This document shows, in pieces, positions 26,601-35,585 of a stretch of DNA of 44,054 bases (position 1 is its first letter; every line of letters begins with the position of its first letter). Under the pieces are notes generated by a model. The model was not told the DNA's origin, searched no databases, and worked only from the letters and a program-made list of their open reading frames with translations. Origin of the DNA: Spirosoma fluviale (GTDB lineage Bacteria > Bacteroidota > Bacteroidia > Cytophagales > Flexibacteraceae); NCBI GenBank assembly GCA_945883425.1, contig CAMCXM010000012.1, positions 1-44,054 of the forward strand. Reading direction: 5' to 3'. Position numbers and translations under genes: made by a program.

Positions 26601-29326
26601 GTAACCGGAAGACCAGCACCATTTGAGTTGAAGCTACAGCAAATACCCGTTGTTCCGCAAGCCGTAAACAACTCCATTACCGGATAAAAACCAGCACTTG
26701 GAGAAATCGTGATTTGAGGATCTGAAGTTAAGGCAGTAAATTTATACCATACGTCATCGTCATTGGCTGCACAAGCACCCAATTCAGCAGATGGAGTTGC
26801 TCCTGCTGAATAGCTGAAAGTTGTATAGTTACACGTCACACCTTGTGTTAAAGGAATTGCATTTACTGCTCCGCAATCATCGTTAGCTGGAGGAGCCGGG
26901 TTCGGCTGAATTTCAAATGAATATTGATCGATACATGATGGAGGAGCAAACTGATCGATGATCATGTAATAGTCAACACCCGCTGTAAGGTTGATGTTGG
27001 AAAGGTTTTTGTTCGCAAGGCTGGATCCAACACTTGCCACACAAGCACCACCTCTTCCAAGGAAAGGACAGTTCGAATAAATTTTGATACCAACCCATGA
27101 TGAGTTAGAGCTCAAAACAACCTGATACAAACCAGTTGTAGGAACCTGAAATTGGAATACTTCATCTTCACCAGTGAAATAACCATTGGCTCCGCAAGCG
27201 GCATTAACAAGAGAACTTGTAATGTCATCAACCTTACCGCAAGTGGTTCTAAGACCTGAAGAATACGTTCCTGCAATCGTTCCGATATTTACGAAACCAG
27301 TTCCAAGACCTCCCGGACAATCCGGAGCCTCCTGAATACAAACGGTAAAGTTACCTGCCGTTGGGCTGGTATTGAATTGTGGTGACCAGAAACGGATATA
27401 GTAATCTGTACTTGGAGTCAAACCAGTAACCGCACGGGTACCCGGAGTGGTATAACAGGTACCTCCTACGGGGGCCAAAGTACCAGTACCGCAGGTACCT
27501 GAATAAATCTGAGCTCCAACGCTGGTAGCATCCACTAACGTATAACGAAACTGAACTGCTGTATTAAGACCTGTATTGAATTTAACCCAAACGTCATTTG
27601 ATGATTGTACAGGGTTACAGCTAGGAGCTGCCAATGTAAAATCAATCGTTGGAGTTGCATTTTCAGTGGTATAGTTTACATCTGCACCAGGGCATGAACC
27701 AAATGGCTGAAGTGTATACGTTGCAGCATTTGCACAAATATTGTTCGCAGGAACAACTGGACAGGCATTATCTTCATACACACAAAGATTGATGGTTGGA
27801 CCTGATCCGTAGATCTGCATCTGCATCAAACGGATGTAGTAAGTTTGACCACCCGTGTAGTCAAACTGACAAAGCTCGCCATAGGGACGATAATCTGTTC
27901 CAGAAAAGTCATCAAAACATCCAACAACGGCACCACCGCAGGAAGAATAAATTTGCATTGCCCAGTCTTCGTTTGAAGCAGGCGCAGGAGTAGTCTCAAT
28001 AATCAACTTTTTACCGTTGCTCGGTGCTACAAATGAATACCAAACGTCGGTCAGAACACCAACACCAGAACAACCAATTGTTGTAGAACCATCGTTTCCT
28101 AATCCGGCAGTAACCAAAGTAGGCGTACAGGCACCCGCGTTTGCAGCTACTGCGCCATAAGGAATGGCATTTGCACAAAGTTCACCAGGACCTGGATTAA
28201 CTCTTGTCATGGTAATCCACTCTGTGCCATTGCAATTGCTTTGCACTCTGAAATCATACGAAGAAGCAGGAGCCAAACCTGTTACGGTAATATTGGTTCC
28301 GACCATTGCAGTACCACCTGGAGCAGGCAACCAGGTACCTGAAGAAGTAAGTTTGTATTCAACATTGTAACTGGTTGCTCCAGCAGCAGCACCCCATGAA
28401 ATAACACACTGATTTGAACCAGGTGCAATTGAAGCGGTTGGAATAACCGGGAAATTACAGGTTACACCTGCAGGAGTAAAAGTGAACGTTCTTCCTGAAG
28501 TTGGTAGAAAACCATTTTTCCATCTCAAACGCTCTCCAGTAAATGGAGATACAAGATTGGTTGTAGCGAGAACCGCTGCATCAGGACCTGTGGCAGGAGG
28601 TGTGTTACCTACTTTTCTAAAATCAGGATTGCCTGGGACACCACCTGGTCCACGACCGTGGATACCAACTGTAGCAGTTTGATCTGTACCAACCAGTGTT
28701 GTAAATGAACCATACACGATTTCAACTACATTGGTTGTTTCGTACAGCTTTATTTGGAAATTAAGATTATCTCCAACTACACCACTACGGCTGAAGCCCA
28801 ACCACTCAACGGTTAAAACCCTGTTCGGAGAGACTCCTGTGGTTATATACTTCATAGAAGACCCAGCCTGGCCCATCAGGTTTTGATGAAGGCCCATGAT
28901 CATGTTTTCGATATTAACGAAAGCAAACTGACCTGGAAGACTGTTTGGTGTCTGAATCGCAACATAAGGATCGGTTGAAGAACCTAATTTAATATTTCCT
29001 TCAGTAGAAATATTAAATCGATCCAAAGTCAACCCACCCAGATTGAAGTTAAAACCAATCGGAAACCCTGTACTTCCAGTTACAAAGAACGAACCGGTGA
29101 GATTCGCACTGGAAAAAATGGGCGTGATTGGATCACCACTAAACTGCTCCTGCGAAGAGGACGTATTACCAACAGTAGTACCCCCCGAAATCGGAGTAAA
29201 CGTACCTACTGTCGAAGAAAAGGTATAACCCGACACTTGGGCATACCCCGATAGGGAACATAACATTCCCAGAACCATTACGGCACAGAACCGTAGCTTT
29301 TGCTTAAAGAGTAAGACTTTTTTCAT
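23663..29326 (-). CDS. Giant multi-module T9SS type A sorting domain protein
   Basis: 1887 residues. Signal peptide ~1-30 (ends SGYAQ). An N-terminal lectin-like/jelly-roll domain spans to ~290. An FnIII domain (~295-380) shows CVISWGAAAGATSYNVEYK and GLAPASSYDFRVQ. Six successive ~130-150-residue modules (~385-1215) follow, most with 'N-D-x-C-x-N-A-I', 'D-V-W-Y-x-F' and 'Y-x-I-R-V' landmarks (such as PPANDDCGAVNAIPL, DDVWYKFTAL, TYYIRVYHA), resembling pre-peptidase C-terminal-like domains. A beta-helix-like stretch opens with WSGAVSNDWNVAGNW. The C-terminal PNPSNGSKVVASM...GVYNISCVG tail is a type A sorting domain. Cys-rich modules suggest disulfides. The ATG overlaps the upstream small gene's stop (ATGA). 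Probably an adhesive surface protein; no enzyme motif seen. Confidence 0.9.
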   Translation of the reverse strand: MKKVLLFKQKLRFCAVMVLGMLCSLSGYAQVSGYTFSSTVGTFTPISGGTTVGNTSSSQEQFSGDPITPIFSSANLTGSFFVTGSTGFPIGFNFNLGGLTLDRFNISTEGNIKLGSSTDPYVAIQTPNSLPGQFAFVNIENMIMGLHQNLMGQAGSSMKYITTGVSPNRVLTVEWLGFSRSGVVGDNLNFQIKLYETTNVVEIVYGSFTTLVGTDQTATVGIHGRGPGGVPGNPDFRKVGNTPPATGPDAAVLATTNLVSPFTGERLRWKNGFLPTSGRTFTFTPAGVTCNFPVIPTASIAPGSNQCVISWGAAAGATSYNVEYKLTSSGTWLPAPGGTAMVGTNITVTGLAPASSYDFRVQSNCNGTEWITMTRVNPGPGELCANAIPYGAVAANAGACTPTLVTAGLGNDGSTTIGCSGVGVLTDVWYSFVAPSNGKKLIIETTPAPASNEDWAMQIYSSCGGAVVGCFDDFSGTDYRPYGELCQFDYTGGQTYYIRLMQMQIYGSGPTINLCVYEDNACPVVPANNICANAATYTLQPFGSCPGADVNYTTENATPTIDFTLAAPSCNPVQSSNDVWVKFNTGLNTAVQFRYTLVDATSVGAQIYSGTCGTGTLAPVGGTCYTTPGTRAVTGLTPSTDYYIRFWSPQFNTSPTAGNFTVCIQEAPDCPGGLGTGFVNIGTIAGTYSSGLRTTCGKVDDITSSLVNAACGANGYFTGEDEVFQFQVPTTGLYQVVLSSNSSWVGIKIYSNCPFLGRGGACVASVGSSLANKNLSNINLTAGVDYYMIIDQFAPPSCIDQYSFEIQPNPAPPANDDCGAVNAIPLTQGVTCNYTTFSYSAGATPSAELGACAANDDDVWYKFTALTSDPQITISPSAGFYPVMELFTACGTTGICCSFNSNGAGLPVTLTSPTGLTPGNTYYIRVYHAFSGSPLTDDYDICITNGPVIANCIVPSGLETIEAEACGASTNSSPAFQPITNGETVLGTGNADCGTRSFDYFRVTTTQTGYVTMTVNSEFPAIIRLMNDNAGAAGTTISEVVTTGFCGGNIVVSTPGAVPAGNYWAYILPNQFEDVSCGSARNNYLITYSFTVNPPAPAVNDVCANAITLVPCGPALNGSTLSATQSQAPSVCNGDQSNFAKDLWYKFTAVAGLQTITATSSSIDIVMEVHGYCGGPTIACADAVGPAGAETISLVTVPGQTYLVRVFAYSTFDPVPGNISVSVTTPGGWSGAVSNDWNVAGNWCSGVVPGIGTNVLIPNIVPSPVLQTAGNCSNLTLLTGATLTTAPATLNVRGNVLAQGSNVLSGSQPLTLSGTSGQAVSGSLEFNNVRISNTTLGGITVSNGADVKVNGVLTLDANAKLNNTGTGAFTVVSNATTEGSIAALGAGAQLNGNYTVQRYIPNAGSGWHFIGTPVSGNNYGQWTDDLQISASTGLGNGVIAVAEAERSNIFQYVESQHNVKLDTVQKDGWRVPTSATIGVGRGYRMYVKPAFFVGNPSRIIDNTGTITTGLGAGYSFPTLNRNEYTPCFPSTPTFNPTECNESNRGWNLLANPFPSNINWDAAGWTKPPSMNNAFYTWNGTGAGYQVYVGAGGVSLGVNASSNTNPNMIAKGQGFFVGLRTAGTYTATLTATEAVKSATSAQFVRTASVDSKLKVRISRIAPAMDYSFDANVQFMTGASEGFDMNIDASLMRGANASVGFKAGNEDLIQSTLPSLDGATRVVDLRTFYAGQTGTFKLSFPDIAEFPANTHVYLKDNVLNGLYDIAAMHEVGFNVSSTNNLNSNDRFQLVFSPVVLTTINPSVNGDAIFSVYPNPSNGSKVVASMIGFDDEKVVVTVVDMLGKVVYTSEQVISADRNAEHAIKANLSSGVYNISCVGAKHKFTTKLVVE

Positions 29327-29772
29327 AGTTCTTCTTTCTTAACAACTTTGACATTAATTATGGACAATGTTTTATCCAGGTCAGCTTTTTTAACAATTTT
29401 CGAGGCTTTCGTATTGATCGCCTTTAGAATTGTTTGTGCGTTAGCTGTGCCGTTAACGCCTATAATACAAACTTTTGCATGTGTAGATGCGAATACCGTA
29501 TTGATTGGAAACTTTCCCTGAAGCTCTTCTTTGAGTGTTTGAGATTCGTCTGATTCAACAACCTCTTCCACCGCTCCTGCTCTAAAGTCAGCAATCACAA
29601 ACTCCGAATACTCATCAAACGCCTTCAGCTTTGACTCACTCTTCGGAGTAGCTGTGTTTAATGTCCGGTAGGCTTTATTTTCTGTATCTTTTTTCTTCTT
29701 CTGAGCGTTCACGTCAAAAGACAGGAAGAGAACCCCAAGAATCGTCAAAGTAAAATAACGGGCAATTTGCAT
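29323..29772 (-). CDS. Small secreted protein of unknown family, coupled to giant T9SS cargo
   Basis: 149 residues from the ATG at 29770-29772, chosen because it begins a good signal peptide (MQIARYFTLTILGVLFLSFDVNA-Q). An upstream in-frame start at 29829 would add 19 residues. The mature part has a Lys-rich start (KKKKDTENKAYRTLN), an acidic helix (VEEVVESDESQTLKEELQ), and an alpha/beta C-terminal half with a hydrophobic strand AKVCIIGVNG, a TILKAINTKASKIVKK helix and SIINVKVVKK. I do not recognise the family. Its stop overlaps the start of the 1887-residue gene by 4 bases. Perhaps a periplasmic helper of that protein (inference). Confidence 0.7.
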   Translation of the reverse strand: MQIARYFTLTILGVLFLSFDVNAQKKKKDTENKAYRTLNTATPKSESKLKAFDEYSEFVIADFRAGAVEEVVESDESQTLKEELQGKFPINTVFASTHAKVCIIGVNGTANAQTILKAINTKASKIVKKADLDKTLSIINVKVVKKEEL

Positions 29773-30119
29773 AAAACTATGTCCCCCAAACCGGAGGTCA
29801 TTTTGGTAATAAATAGGATCTGACTTCATTAATCGAACGAATTGTTAAATAATTGTTAAGAAGTATGAGCGGGATTAGGAAGGTAAATAAATGTAAGTTC
29901 CTCGATTAAAAAAAGTGTCTGTTATGAAAAAAATCAAAAAATCATGAAAAATCACCAATCATCGTTCCAATAAGCCATTCATAAATAACTGACAAATAAG
30001 CTCATAGCAATTCAAATATCAACTAAGTCAATTTTCTCTACTCTGAAATATTTTGACAAAAAGAAGAAAAACGGATGAACCTTTGGATATGACCCGAATT
30101 CCTACGTCAAGACCAAAGC
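29773..30119. other. AT-rich leader/spacer
   Basis: 347-base gap between the small secreted gene and the end of the 1548-residue gene. A- and T-runs dominate. A TACATTTA string on the minus strand near 29890 is a weak promoter candidate for the downstream pair. No gene, RNA or hairpin terminator is evident, although a terminator for the gene ending at 30120 would be expected. Confidence 0.4.
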
Positions 30120-33100
30120 TTACAATTTGATGATCTTCACCTTTTCCGTATTTGATCTCAGATTAGAGCCTGAAACCATTTCGGGCATGAGGTAATAAAC
30201 CCCTTTCGGCACCAGGCTCAGATCAAACTTCAATTCATTATTTTCCAGGATCAGAGCATCAATGGAAATTCGTTGGCCAAACATGTTGACCAAATGCATT
30301 TTACGAAACATTTCAGCTGGTTGGTCACTGCGAACAATCAACATATCCTGAACCGGATTCGGAAATACAGTGAACGAAGGAGCCTCCAGAATTGGATCTG
30401 TTCCAATAATGACGATTTGCTGACAGATGGTATCATTCGCAGATTCAAAATCACCCCCTGGCAAAAGTTTCAGGAATGCGCAGGCTGTTATGGTTCCTTC
30501 TTCAAACGGCGTATACTCTCCCAAAGAAATATCGGCTGAAGTGCCTGGTGCAACCGGATTCGGCACATACGCTGCAAAGCTGTTAGTACCTACTTTCACT
30601 TTGATCAACGACAATCCCGGAATCGGAATATTGCCATAGTTTTTCAACCGTATCTGGATCGGATTCGGAACACCTAAGGCAATCTCAGGCCCGAAATTTA
30701 AAAACTGTACCACACCGACATCTGTGATGGATGCCACACTGTAAACTGAAATATCATCAAGAAGAAAATCGACGATACTGTCTGCCCTCACACCATCCTC
30801 GGCGAAGAAAGCCAGATTCACTTCCTGATTATCAAAGGCTGAAAGATCAACTTCCTGCACAGTAAATGAAGCAGAAAGAGCTGCCTGATTTGTATCCGTA
30901 TAGATTTTAACTGTCGTCCACGACAGCCCACAATCAGAGGTTGCCTTAATATGAACTTTATCATCACTATAAAATCCGATATCCAGGTTCGTATTCGGAA
31001 TTCTGCGGGCTGCTTTAAAGCGGAGTTTTGTTCCATTACCCAATTTAAGTACCGGAGATATCAGCCATTCCTTTTTAGAGTCACCTGCCAGCTTGATTTT
31101 GGCTACTGTGTTAGACCCGATTGAAAATGCATCCCAGGCCGAATTACCAATTGCAGGAACTGCTCCCGTTGCTTCTTTCCATTCCGGTGCCACTTCACCA
31201 ATGTTTTGTCCTCCGTATCCATTGAAATTCAAAACGGTAGTAGGTAGTCCGAATTTCCTGATCACGAACTGGGAAACGTCATTTACCGGAACAGCATCGC
31301 CTGTCAGACTCACCCAGACTTTTATCGTATAGGTATTGGGTAGCGTGAAATTGTATGGTTGAGTAAATGTGAGTTCATTTTCCTGGCCGGTGACCAATGT
31401 GGCCGAAACATTCTGCAATACTGGTACACCATTGTTTACAGAATAGCCGATGGTGTAATTGGATTGATTCGCCGCTCCATTGTTCAACACTTTTACTTTG
31501 ATCTGTTCCGCACTACCAAGTCCGCAAGGAGAAAGGGGTGAAACCAAACCCGCCATTGCAAGGTCATTGGCCGGAGAAGGAAGAATCAATACCTTATTAA
31601 TATGTATATCTATATCTTCTGGATTATCAAACTTTCCATCGGAACCATAAAATGCAACGATGATTTTCTGACCGGCATACGCAGACAGGTTAATTCGGAA
31701 CGTCCTGAAGTTCTGCGTAAAAACGGAATCTCTGTTGAAATACCTTAGGGTTGCCCAGTTGCTTCCGCAATCTGTCGAAATCCGGACCATCACAGAATCA
31801 TCTGCACCAAGTCGACCGAATGTAACATCATTGGCTTTTGTAATTGCCATCCGGAACAAGAGTCGGGTTGTTGCTTCACATTGAATCTGTGGAGTAATGA
31901 GCCATTCCTGGTTGATATTGGAAAACAGATTCAGCCTTGCCGTTGGAGATCCTCCATAAAAATTGGTTTGGATGGCATTCGACTTTGTCCAGTTGCTGAC
32001 CGTACCGATAGGCAATTTTTTCTTTGCTTCTCTGTATCCTGGAAAAATCCGGGATAGGTTGGAACCATTGTAATTATCAAATTTCAGGGTATCCAGACCA
32101 TTGTTGTAAACAGCTACCTGATGAACCAGAATGGAATCGTTGTTCTTAATATCATCACCTATAAAAGACGACCAAACTTTAATGTTGTAAAGTCCGGGTG
32201 TACTGAAATCAAATGTCTGAGTAAAAGAATATTCGAAAGTCTGGTTGGAATCTATACTGGCTGCAATATTCTCGGTAACGGTGGCCAGATTGTTTATTTT
32301 GTACGAAATGGGAATATTGGAAATTGTCTGGCTTCCCTTGTTAATCAACTTCACTTTGATTGGGAAATTCGGACCAAACTGACAATTCGATAAGGTAGGA
32401 TTCGTGATCTCAAGAAGTTCCACATCTTTGGTTGGTCCTTCATAAATAGACACCTGATCAAAAGCGAAACCATCGCCGTGAATAGTGGGACTGGATGCAA
32501 ACACGATCCTGAACTTGACAACTGGCTCTCCTGCAGCGAGTTTAACAAAATTTCGAACTGTTACCCAGCCGTTACTACCACTGTTATTGGTACCTACTCC
32601 ACCTGACCATCCCGTCTGAGGAACAACTTGTGGAATAAAACTCAAGGCCGGTATCGTTTCGGTATTGTACCAATTGTTCGGGTCATTTAATAAGCCCACA
32701 TTTCTCCAGTTGGTACCGCCATTGATGGAGTATTGAAGCAAGGCACCGTCTCTTTCATATTCTGTATGCCACCAGATTTTGGCTTCAAAAACCGGATTAA
32801 TGAGTGCTGAAAAATTATAACAAGGACTGGTTACAAAAGAACGTTCGTTTGTGTTATAAGTACCCGTTCCAAGTCCACCTGTCGTCCATGAATTCGAACC
32901 TTCTCCCGGAGAATTGATAATTGTTTTCTGTGGAGTTCCCAAAGCCCAGCTTGGTAAAATGCCACCTACTTTCCAACCGGCAGGACCATCCTCAAATTTT
33001 TCGATATAAGGAAATGTGTTGATCGCCAGGGAGTTTTCAACCTGATATTTTTTTATACTGTCATTGGAGGCGTTTACGTCTGACTGAACAGCAGTCCATG

Positions 33101-34766
33101 CATTAAATGAATAAAAGCCAACAGGAGAAATGGCAGCGAGCTGATTAAATGTATACTCCTTCACCTGATTTGGGCGAATACTGTCGGTGAATGTTTCGGT
33201 GACAGCCGCTCCATTATTGAAATTATACTTCACCGGAAAATTTCTTTGGGTTTTGGATCCAAAGTTTCGAATCTGTACGGTGACGGAGGATGCTCCCAGT
33301 CCACAATTGGAAACCGGACTCTTTATAGATGACACACCCAGATCAACTGATGGGAGTGACACTATATTAATGTCATCCACATGCAAATCATAATCCTCTT
33401 CGTTGTTGATATTTCCTTCCGTGGCGTAAATGGCGATTTTGATCTCCTGTCCGGCAAACTGTGCCAACGGAACAACAAAACGGGTCAGGTTATTGGTTAA
33501 GCCTGTATTCGCATTGATCGCAAAAAGAACTTTCCATGTCAATCCGCAATTGGCGCTGACCATAATCTTTAATGAATCGTCTGATCCCATATAATCCAGA
33601 CCTGTCTCCTGCCAATCTGTGATGGCCGCTTTAAACTCAAAACCAGTTGTAGCCAACGGAGTAAAGGCAGGACCCACCATCCATTCTTTCAGAACATTTG
33701 AAGAAAGATTGATTTTGGCGGTGGTTTTACTTTGCGGTCCCCAAAATGCTTCCTGGGCGGTGCTGCTTCGGGTCCAGCTTGAAACCAATCCGTTTGGCAA
33801 TGAGCCTCGTCCTTCTCTCCAGCCTGCATACACTTCGGAAAGATTGGTTCCTTCGTATCCCGTGAAAGGAACAGTTGGATAACTGTTCAGATATCGTGTA
33901 AACGAAAATCCTTTTAGTGTGTCATTCGAACGATCCTGATCTCCTTCATGATCTGTCCACATGGTCAATTTAAACTCACCCAGTGCGGTCGTTGAAATGG
34001 GTGTTGTAAATGTAATATCACGGGTGGCGTTTGGTCCGATGGAGGCAGACATGGTTTGGGACACCGGTGGTCCTCCGTTGACCGAATACTTGACCGGAAT
34101 ACCGGGCTGTGATTGTGTTCCATAATTGGCCACTTTCAACTTTAATACGACGTTGTCTCCCAGATTACAATCTGTTAAAGGAGCCACCACACTTTGAACG
34201 CCTACATCTTTAGGACTTGGGGTAAAAACTTTCAGGTTATCAATTGCCCAATACCATGGCCATTCACCAACAAACCGAAAACGAACCCGCATTTCAAAGT
34301 TCTTATAAGCGGTGATATTAATCCGGGTTGAAAGTGGATTCTGCCAGGTTCCTTTATTCACAACATTAAAACCAACCACGACCCAATCATTGCCATCAAA
34401 CACTTCGATAATTCCGGTATCCGTAGGAGTGGCATTATAGTCGCGGTAAAATTGTGAAAACTGCAATACCAACGAGGTGGCCTGTGATGTGTTAAAGGCT
34501 GGTGAGGTGATGTATTCATTCATACTGCTTCCTGCACCTGCCGGGTCACCATTGCAAAACAAAAACTGAGAACCGTTCAGCGATCTTGGCGTAGTTCCCT
34601 CCAGATAATTTGGAACAGCTTCCCAGGTAAGATCGGTAGAACCACCATTCTGAATCTGAAAAGTAGCCGGAATTCCGTTATTAAAGTTCTCGTCAAGAAA
34701 AACGGTTTGACTAAAACCTCCAAAATGTAACCCGGTAAGAAAAATGCAGAATAAAAAGCGCTTCAT
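30120..34766 (-). CDS. Giant T9SS protein with alternating CARDB-like and jelly-roll-like modules
   Basis: 1548 residues. Signal peptide 1-20 (MKRFLFCIFLTGLHFGGFSQ). An N-terminal MAM/jelly-roll-like domain at ~21-182 (FDENFNNG-type start, WAIDNLKVF end) is followed by repeated pairs: a ~95-residue Ig-like CARDB module ('C-x-L-G...V-x-N-x-G-x-x-x-Q...Y-x-x-N') and a ~180-190-residue jelly-roll-like module ending 'D-x-H-V-D-D-I' (HVDDINIV, AFDQVSIYE, HINKVLIL, LLDDISVYS). Four CARDB modules (TDCNLGD, SNCGLGA, SNCQFGP, SPCGLGS) plus a fifth diverged one (VQFLNFGPEIALG) are visible. The final FTVFPNPVQDMLIVRSD...GVYYLMPEM is a type A sorting domain. Adhesin or matrix protein by architecture; no active site is seen. 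Confidence 0.9.
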   Translation of the reverse strand: MKRFLFCIFLTGLHFGGFSQTVFLDENFNNGIPATFQIQNGGSTDLTWEAVPNYLEGTTPRSLNGSQFLFCNGDPAGAGSSMNEYITSPAFNTSQATSLVLQFSQFYRDYNATPTDTGIIEVFDGNDWVVVGFNVVNKGTWQNPLSTRINITAYKNFEMRVRFRFVGEWPWYWAIDNLKVFTPSPKDVGVQSVVAPLTDCNLGDNVVLKLKVANYGTQSQPGIPVKYSVNGGPPVSQTMSASIGPNATRDITFTTPISTTALGEFKLTMWTDHEGDQDRSNDTLKGFSFTRYLNSYPTVPFTGYEGTNLSEVYAGWREGRGSLPNGLVSSWTRSSTAQEAFWGPQSKTTAKINLSSNVLKEWMVGPAFTPLATTGFEFKAAITDWQETGLDYMGSDDSLKIMVSANCGLTWKVLFAINANTGLTNNLTRFVVPLAQFAGQEIKIAIYATEGNINNEEDYDLHVDDINIVSLPSVDLGVSSIKSPVSNCGLGASSVTVQIRNFGSKTQRNFPVKYNFNNGAAVTETFTDSIRPNQVKEYTFNQLAAISPVGFYSFNAWTAVQSDVNASNDSIKKYQVENSLAINTFPYIEKFEDGPAGWKVGGILPSWALGTPQKTIINSPGEGSNSWTTGGLGTGTYNTNERSFVTSPCYNFSALINPVFEAKIWWHTEYERDGALLQYSINGGTNWRNVGLLNDPNNWYNTETIPALSFIPQVVPQTGWSGGVGTNNSGSNGWVTVRNFVKLAAGEPVVKFRIVFASSPTIHGDGFAFDQVSIYEGPTKDVELLEITNPTLSNCQFGPNFPIKVKLINKGSQTISNIPISYKINNLATVTENIAASIDSNQTFEYSFTQTFDFSTPGLYNIKVWSSFIGDDIKNNDSILVHQVAVYNNGLDTLKFDNYNGSNLSRIFPGYREAKKKLPIGTVSNWTKSNAIQTNFYGGSPTARLNLFSNINQEWLITPQIQCEATTRLLFRMAITKANDVTFGRLGADDSVMVRISTDCGSNWATLRYFNRDSVFTQNFRTFRINLSAYAGQKIIVAFYGSDGKFDNPEDIDIHINKVLILPSPANDLAMAGLVSPLSPCGLGSAEQIKVKVLNNGAANQSNYTIGYSVNNGVPVLQNVSATLVTGQENELTFTQPYNFTLPNTYTIKVWVSLTGDAVPVNDVSQFVIRKFGLPTTVLNFNGYGGQNIGEVAPEWKEATGAVPAIGNSAWDAFSIGSNTVAKIKLAGDSKKEWLISPVLKLGNGTKLRFKAARRIPNTNLDIGFYSDDKVHIKATSDCGLSWTTVKIYTDTNQAALSASFTVQEVDLSAFDNQEVNLAFFAEDGVRADSIVDFLLDDISVYSVASITDVGVVQFLNFGPEIALGVPNPIQIRLKNYGNIPIPGLSLIKVKVGTNSFAAYVPNPVAPGTSADISLGEYTPFEEGTITACAFLKLLPGGDFESANDTICQQIVIIGTDPILEAPSFTVFPNPVQDMLIVRSDQPAEMFRKMHLVNMFGQRISIDALILENNELKFDLSLVPKGVYYLMPEMVSGSNLRSNTEKVKIIKL

Positions 34767-35029
34767 TAGTTTGTCCTTGTAGAAAGGGTAAAGTAAATAG
34801 ATTTGGATTAATAAATTTTGAAGAAAGGCGAAAAAAGAGCGGTTTGCGGACGAAAAAGGAATTTACTCAGATCAAAATTCTACCAATTCAAAAAATTGCG
34901 AGTGAAACTCCTTCAAGGATCCTCAACTAAATGAACATCAAAATTCCAGATTTAAACCAAATACCACTTCAATCTGACATCGAAATGCAGGCCAAAATAC
35001 AAGGCTGGATCAAACAGCAGGCAGATTTC
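34767..35029. other. Spacer without recognisable gene
   Basis: Upstream region of the 1548-residue gene, AT-rich, no ORF or RNA gene. It leads into two inverted-repeat elements (35030-35172 and 35274-35385) that fill much of the 819-base gap to the adhesin gene. A plus-strand reading frame at 35382-35573 spans a repeat end and the terminator and is not a real gene. Confidence 0.5.
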
Positions 35030-35172
35030 AACCCATTTTATGCATTGGAAATTTACACCGGATACTAACTTTTTGATTTTCTTTTTCTTGCAACCTCTTC
35101 CCTAGTTTCTCCGGAGGAGAAACGAAAGAGGTGAAAATCAAAAAGTTCCACATCTATTGCATAAAATGGGTT
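35030..35172. repeat. MITE-like nested inverted-repeat element, copy A
   Basis: Perfect terminal inverted repeats of 15 bp: AACCCATTTTATGCA (35030-35044) and TGCATAAAATGGGTT (35158-35172). A second perfect 15-bp pair: AACTTTTTGATTTTC (35067-35081) and GAAAATCAAAAAGTT (35133-35147). Inner stems CCTCTT/AAGAGG (35094-35099/35126-35131) and GTTTCTCC/GGAGAAAC (35105-35112/35116-35123) are also present. No coding capacity. Right-end sequence matches the complement of the fragment at 5775-5810. Confidence 0.78.
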
Positions 35173-35273
35173 CAATTTTCGCTCACAACAATACACTCAA
35201 ATGGATCCGGGAAATTCCAATCTGATTTTACCAGAATCCAGATCAGCAAATCCTTTCTATGGATGAATCGCTT

Positions 35274-35385
35274 ATTAAACACAGATTATGCAGTAGGATG
35301 TAAATGATTGATTTTCTATGCTTTACAACCTCACCTAAATCCTCTCCAAGGTAGAGGACGAAAGGTGAAAATCAATCATTTATGA
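35274..35385. repeat. MITE-like nested inverted-repeat element, copy B
   Basis: Perfect 15-bp inverted repeat AAATGATTGATTTTC (35302-35316) and GAAAATCAATCATTT (35367-35381), with inner stems CACCT/AGGTG (35332-35336/35363-35367) and TCCTCT/AGAGGA (35340-35345/35353-35358). The left flank 35274-35309 matches 5775-5810 at 32 of 36 positions. The interior shares AACCTC...CTCC...GAAAG-GGTGAAAATCA with copy A. The outer TIR is visible only on the left (ATTAAAC...TTATGCA); the right TIR seems lost. Confidence 0.72.
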
Positions 35386-35529
35386 ACCAAACGCTTTTTC
35401 TATTGCGGAATTTGGTTTCAAATGTCAGAGAGGGAGTAATGGACATTTTGGAGGCTGGTTTTCTGTATGAGAAAGGATGCCGCATTTCCAAGCACGAAGG
35501 AAATGAGTCCTGCATCTTCAAAAACAGAT

Positions 35530-35554
35530 ATACCCGGGCTCTTTACCCGGGTAT
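35530..35554 (-). terminator. Terminator of the giant adhesin gene
   Basis: Perfect stem ATACCCGGG (35530-35538) / CCCGGGTAT (35546-35554) with a 7-nt loop. On the minus strand it is followed by ATCTGTTTTTG. It lies 32 bases after the stop at 35586. Confidence 0.82.
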
Positions 35555-35585
35555 GTCTGACGTAATTCAATAAATTATATAATGG

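Noticed and set aside
35382-35573. 63-codon plus-strand ORF
   Set aside because: It begins at the end of repeat copy B and runs through the adhesin terminator hairpin, so it cannot plausibly be a gene.
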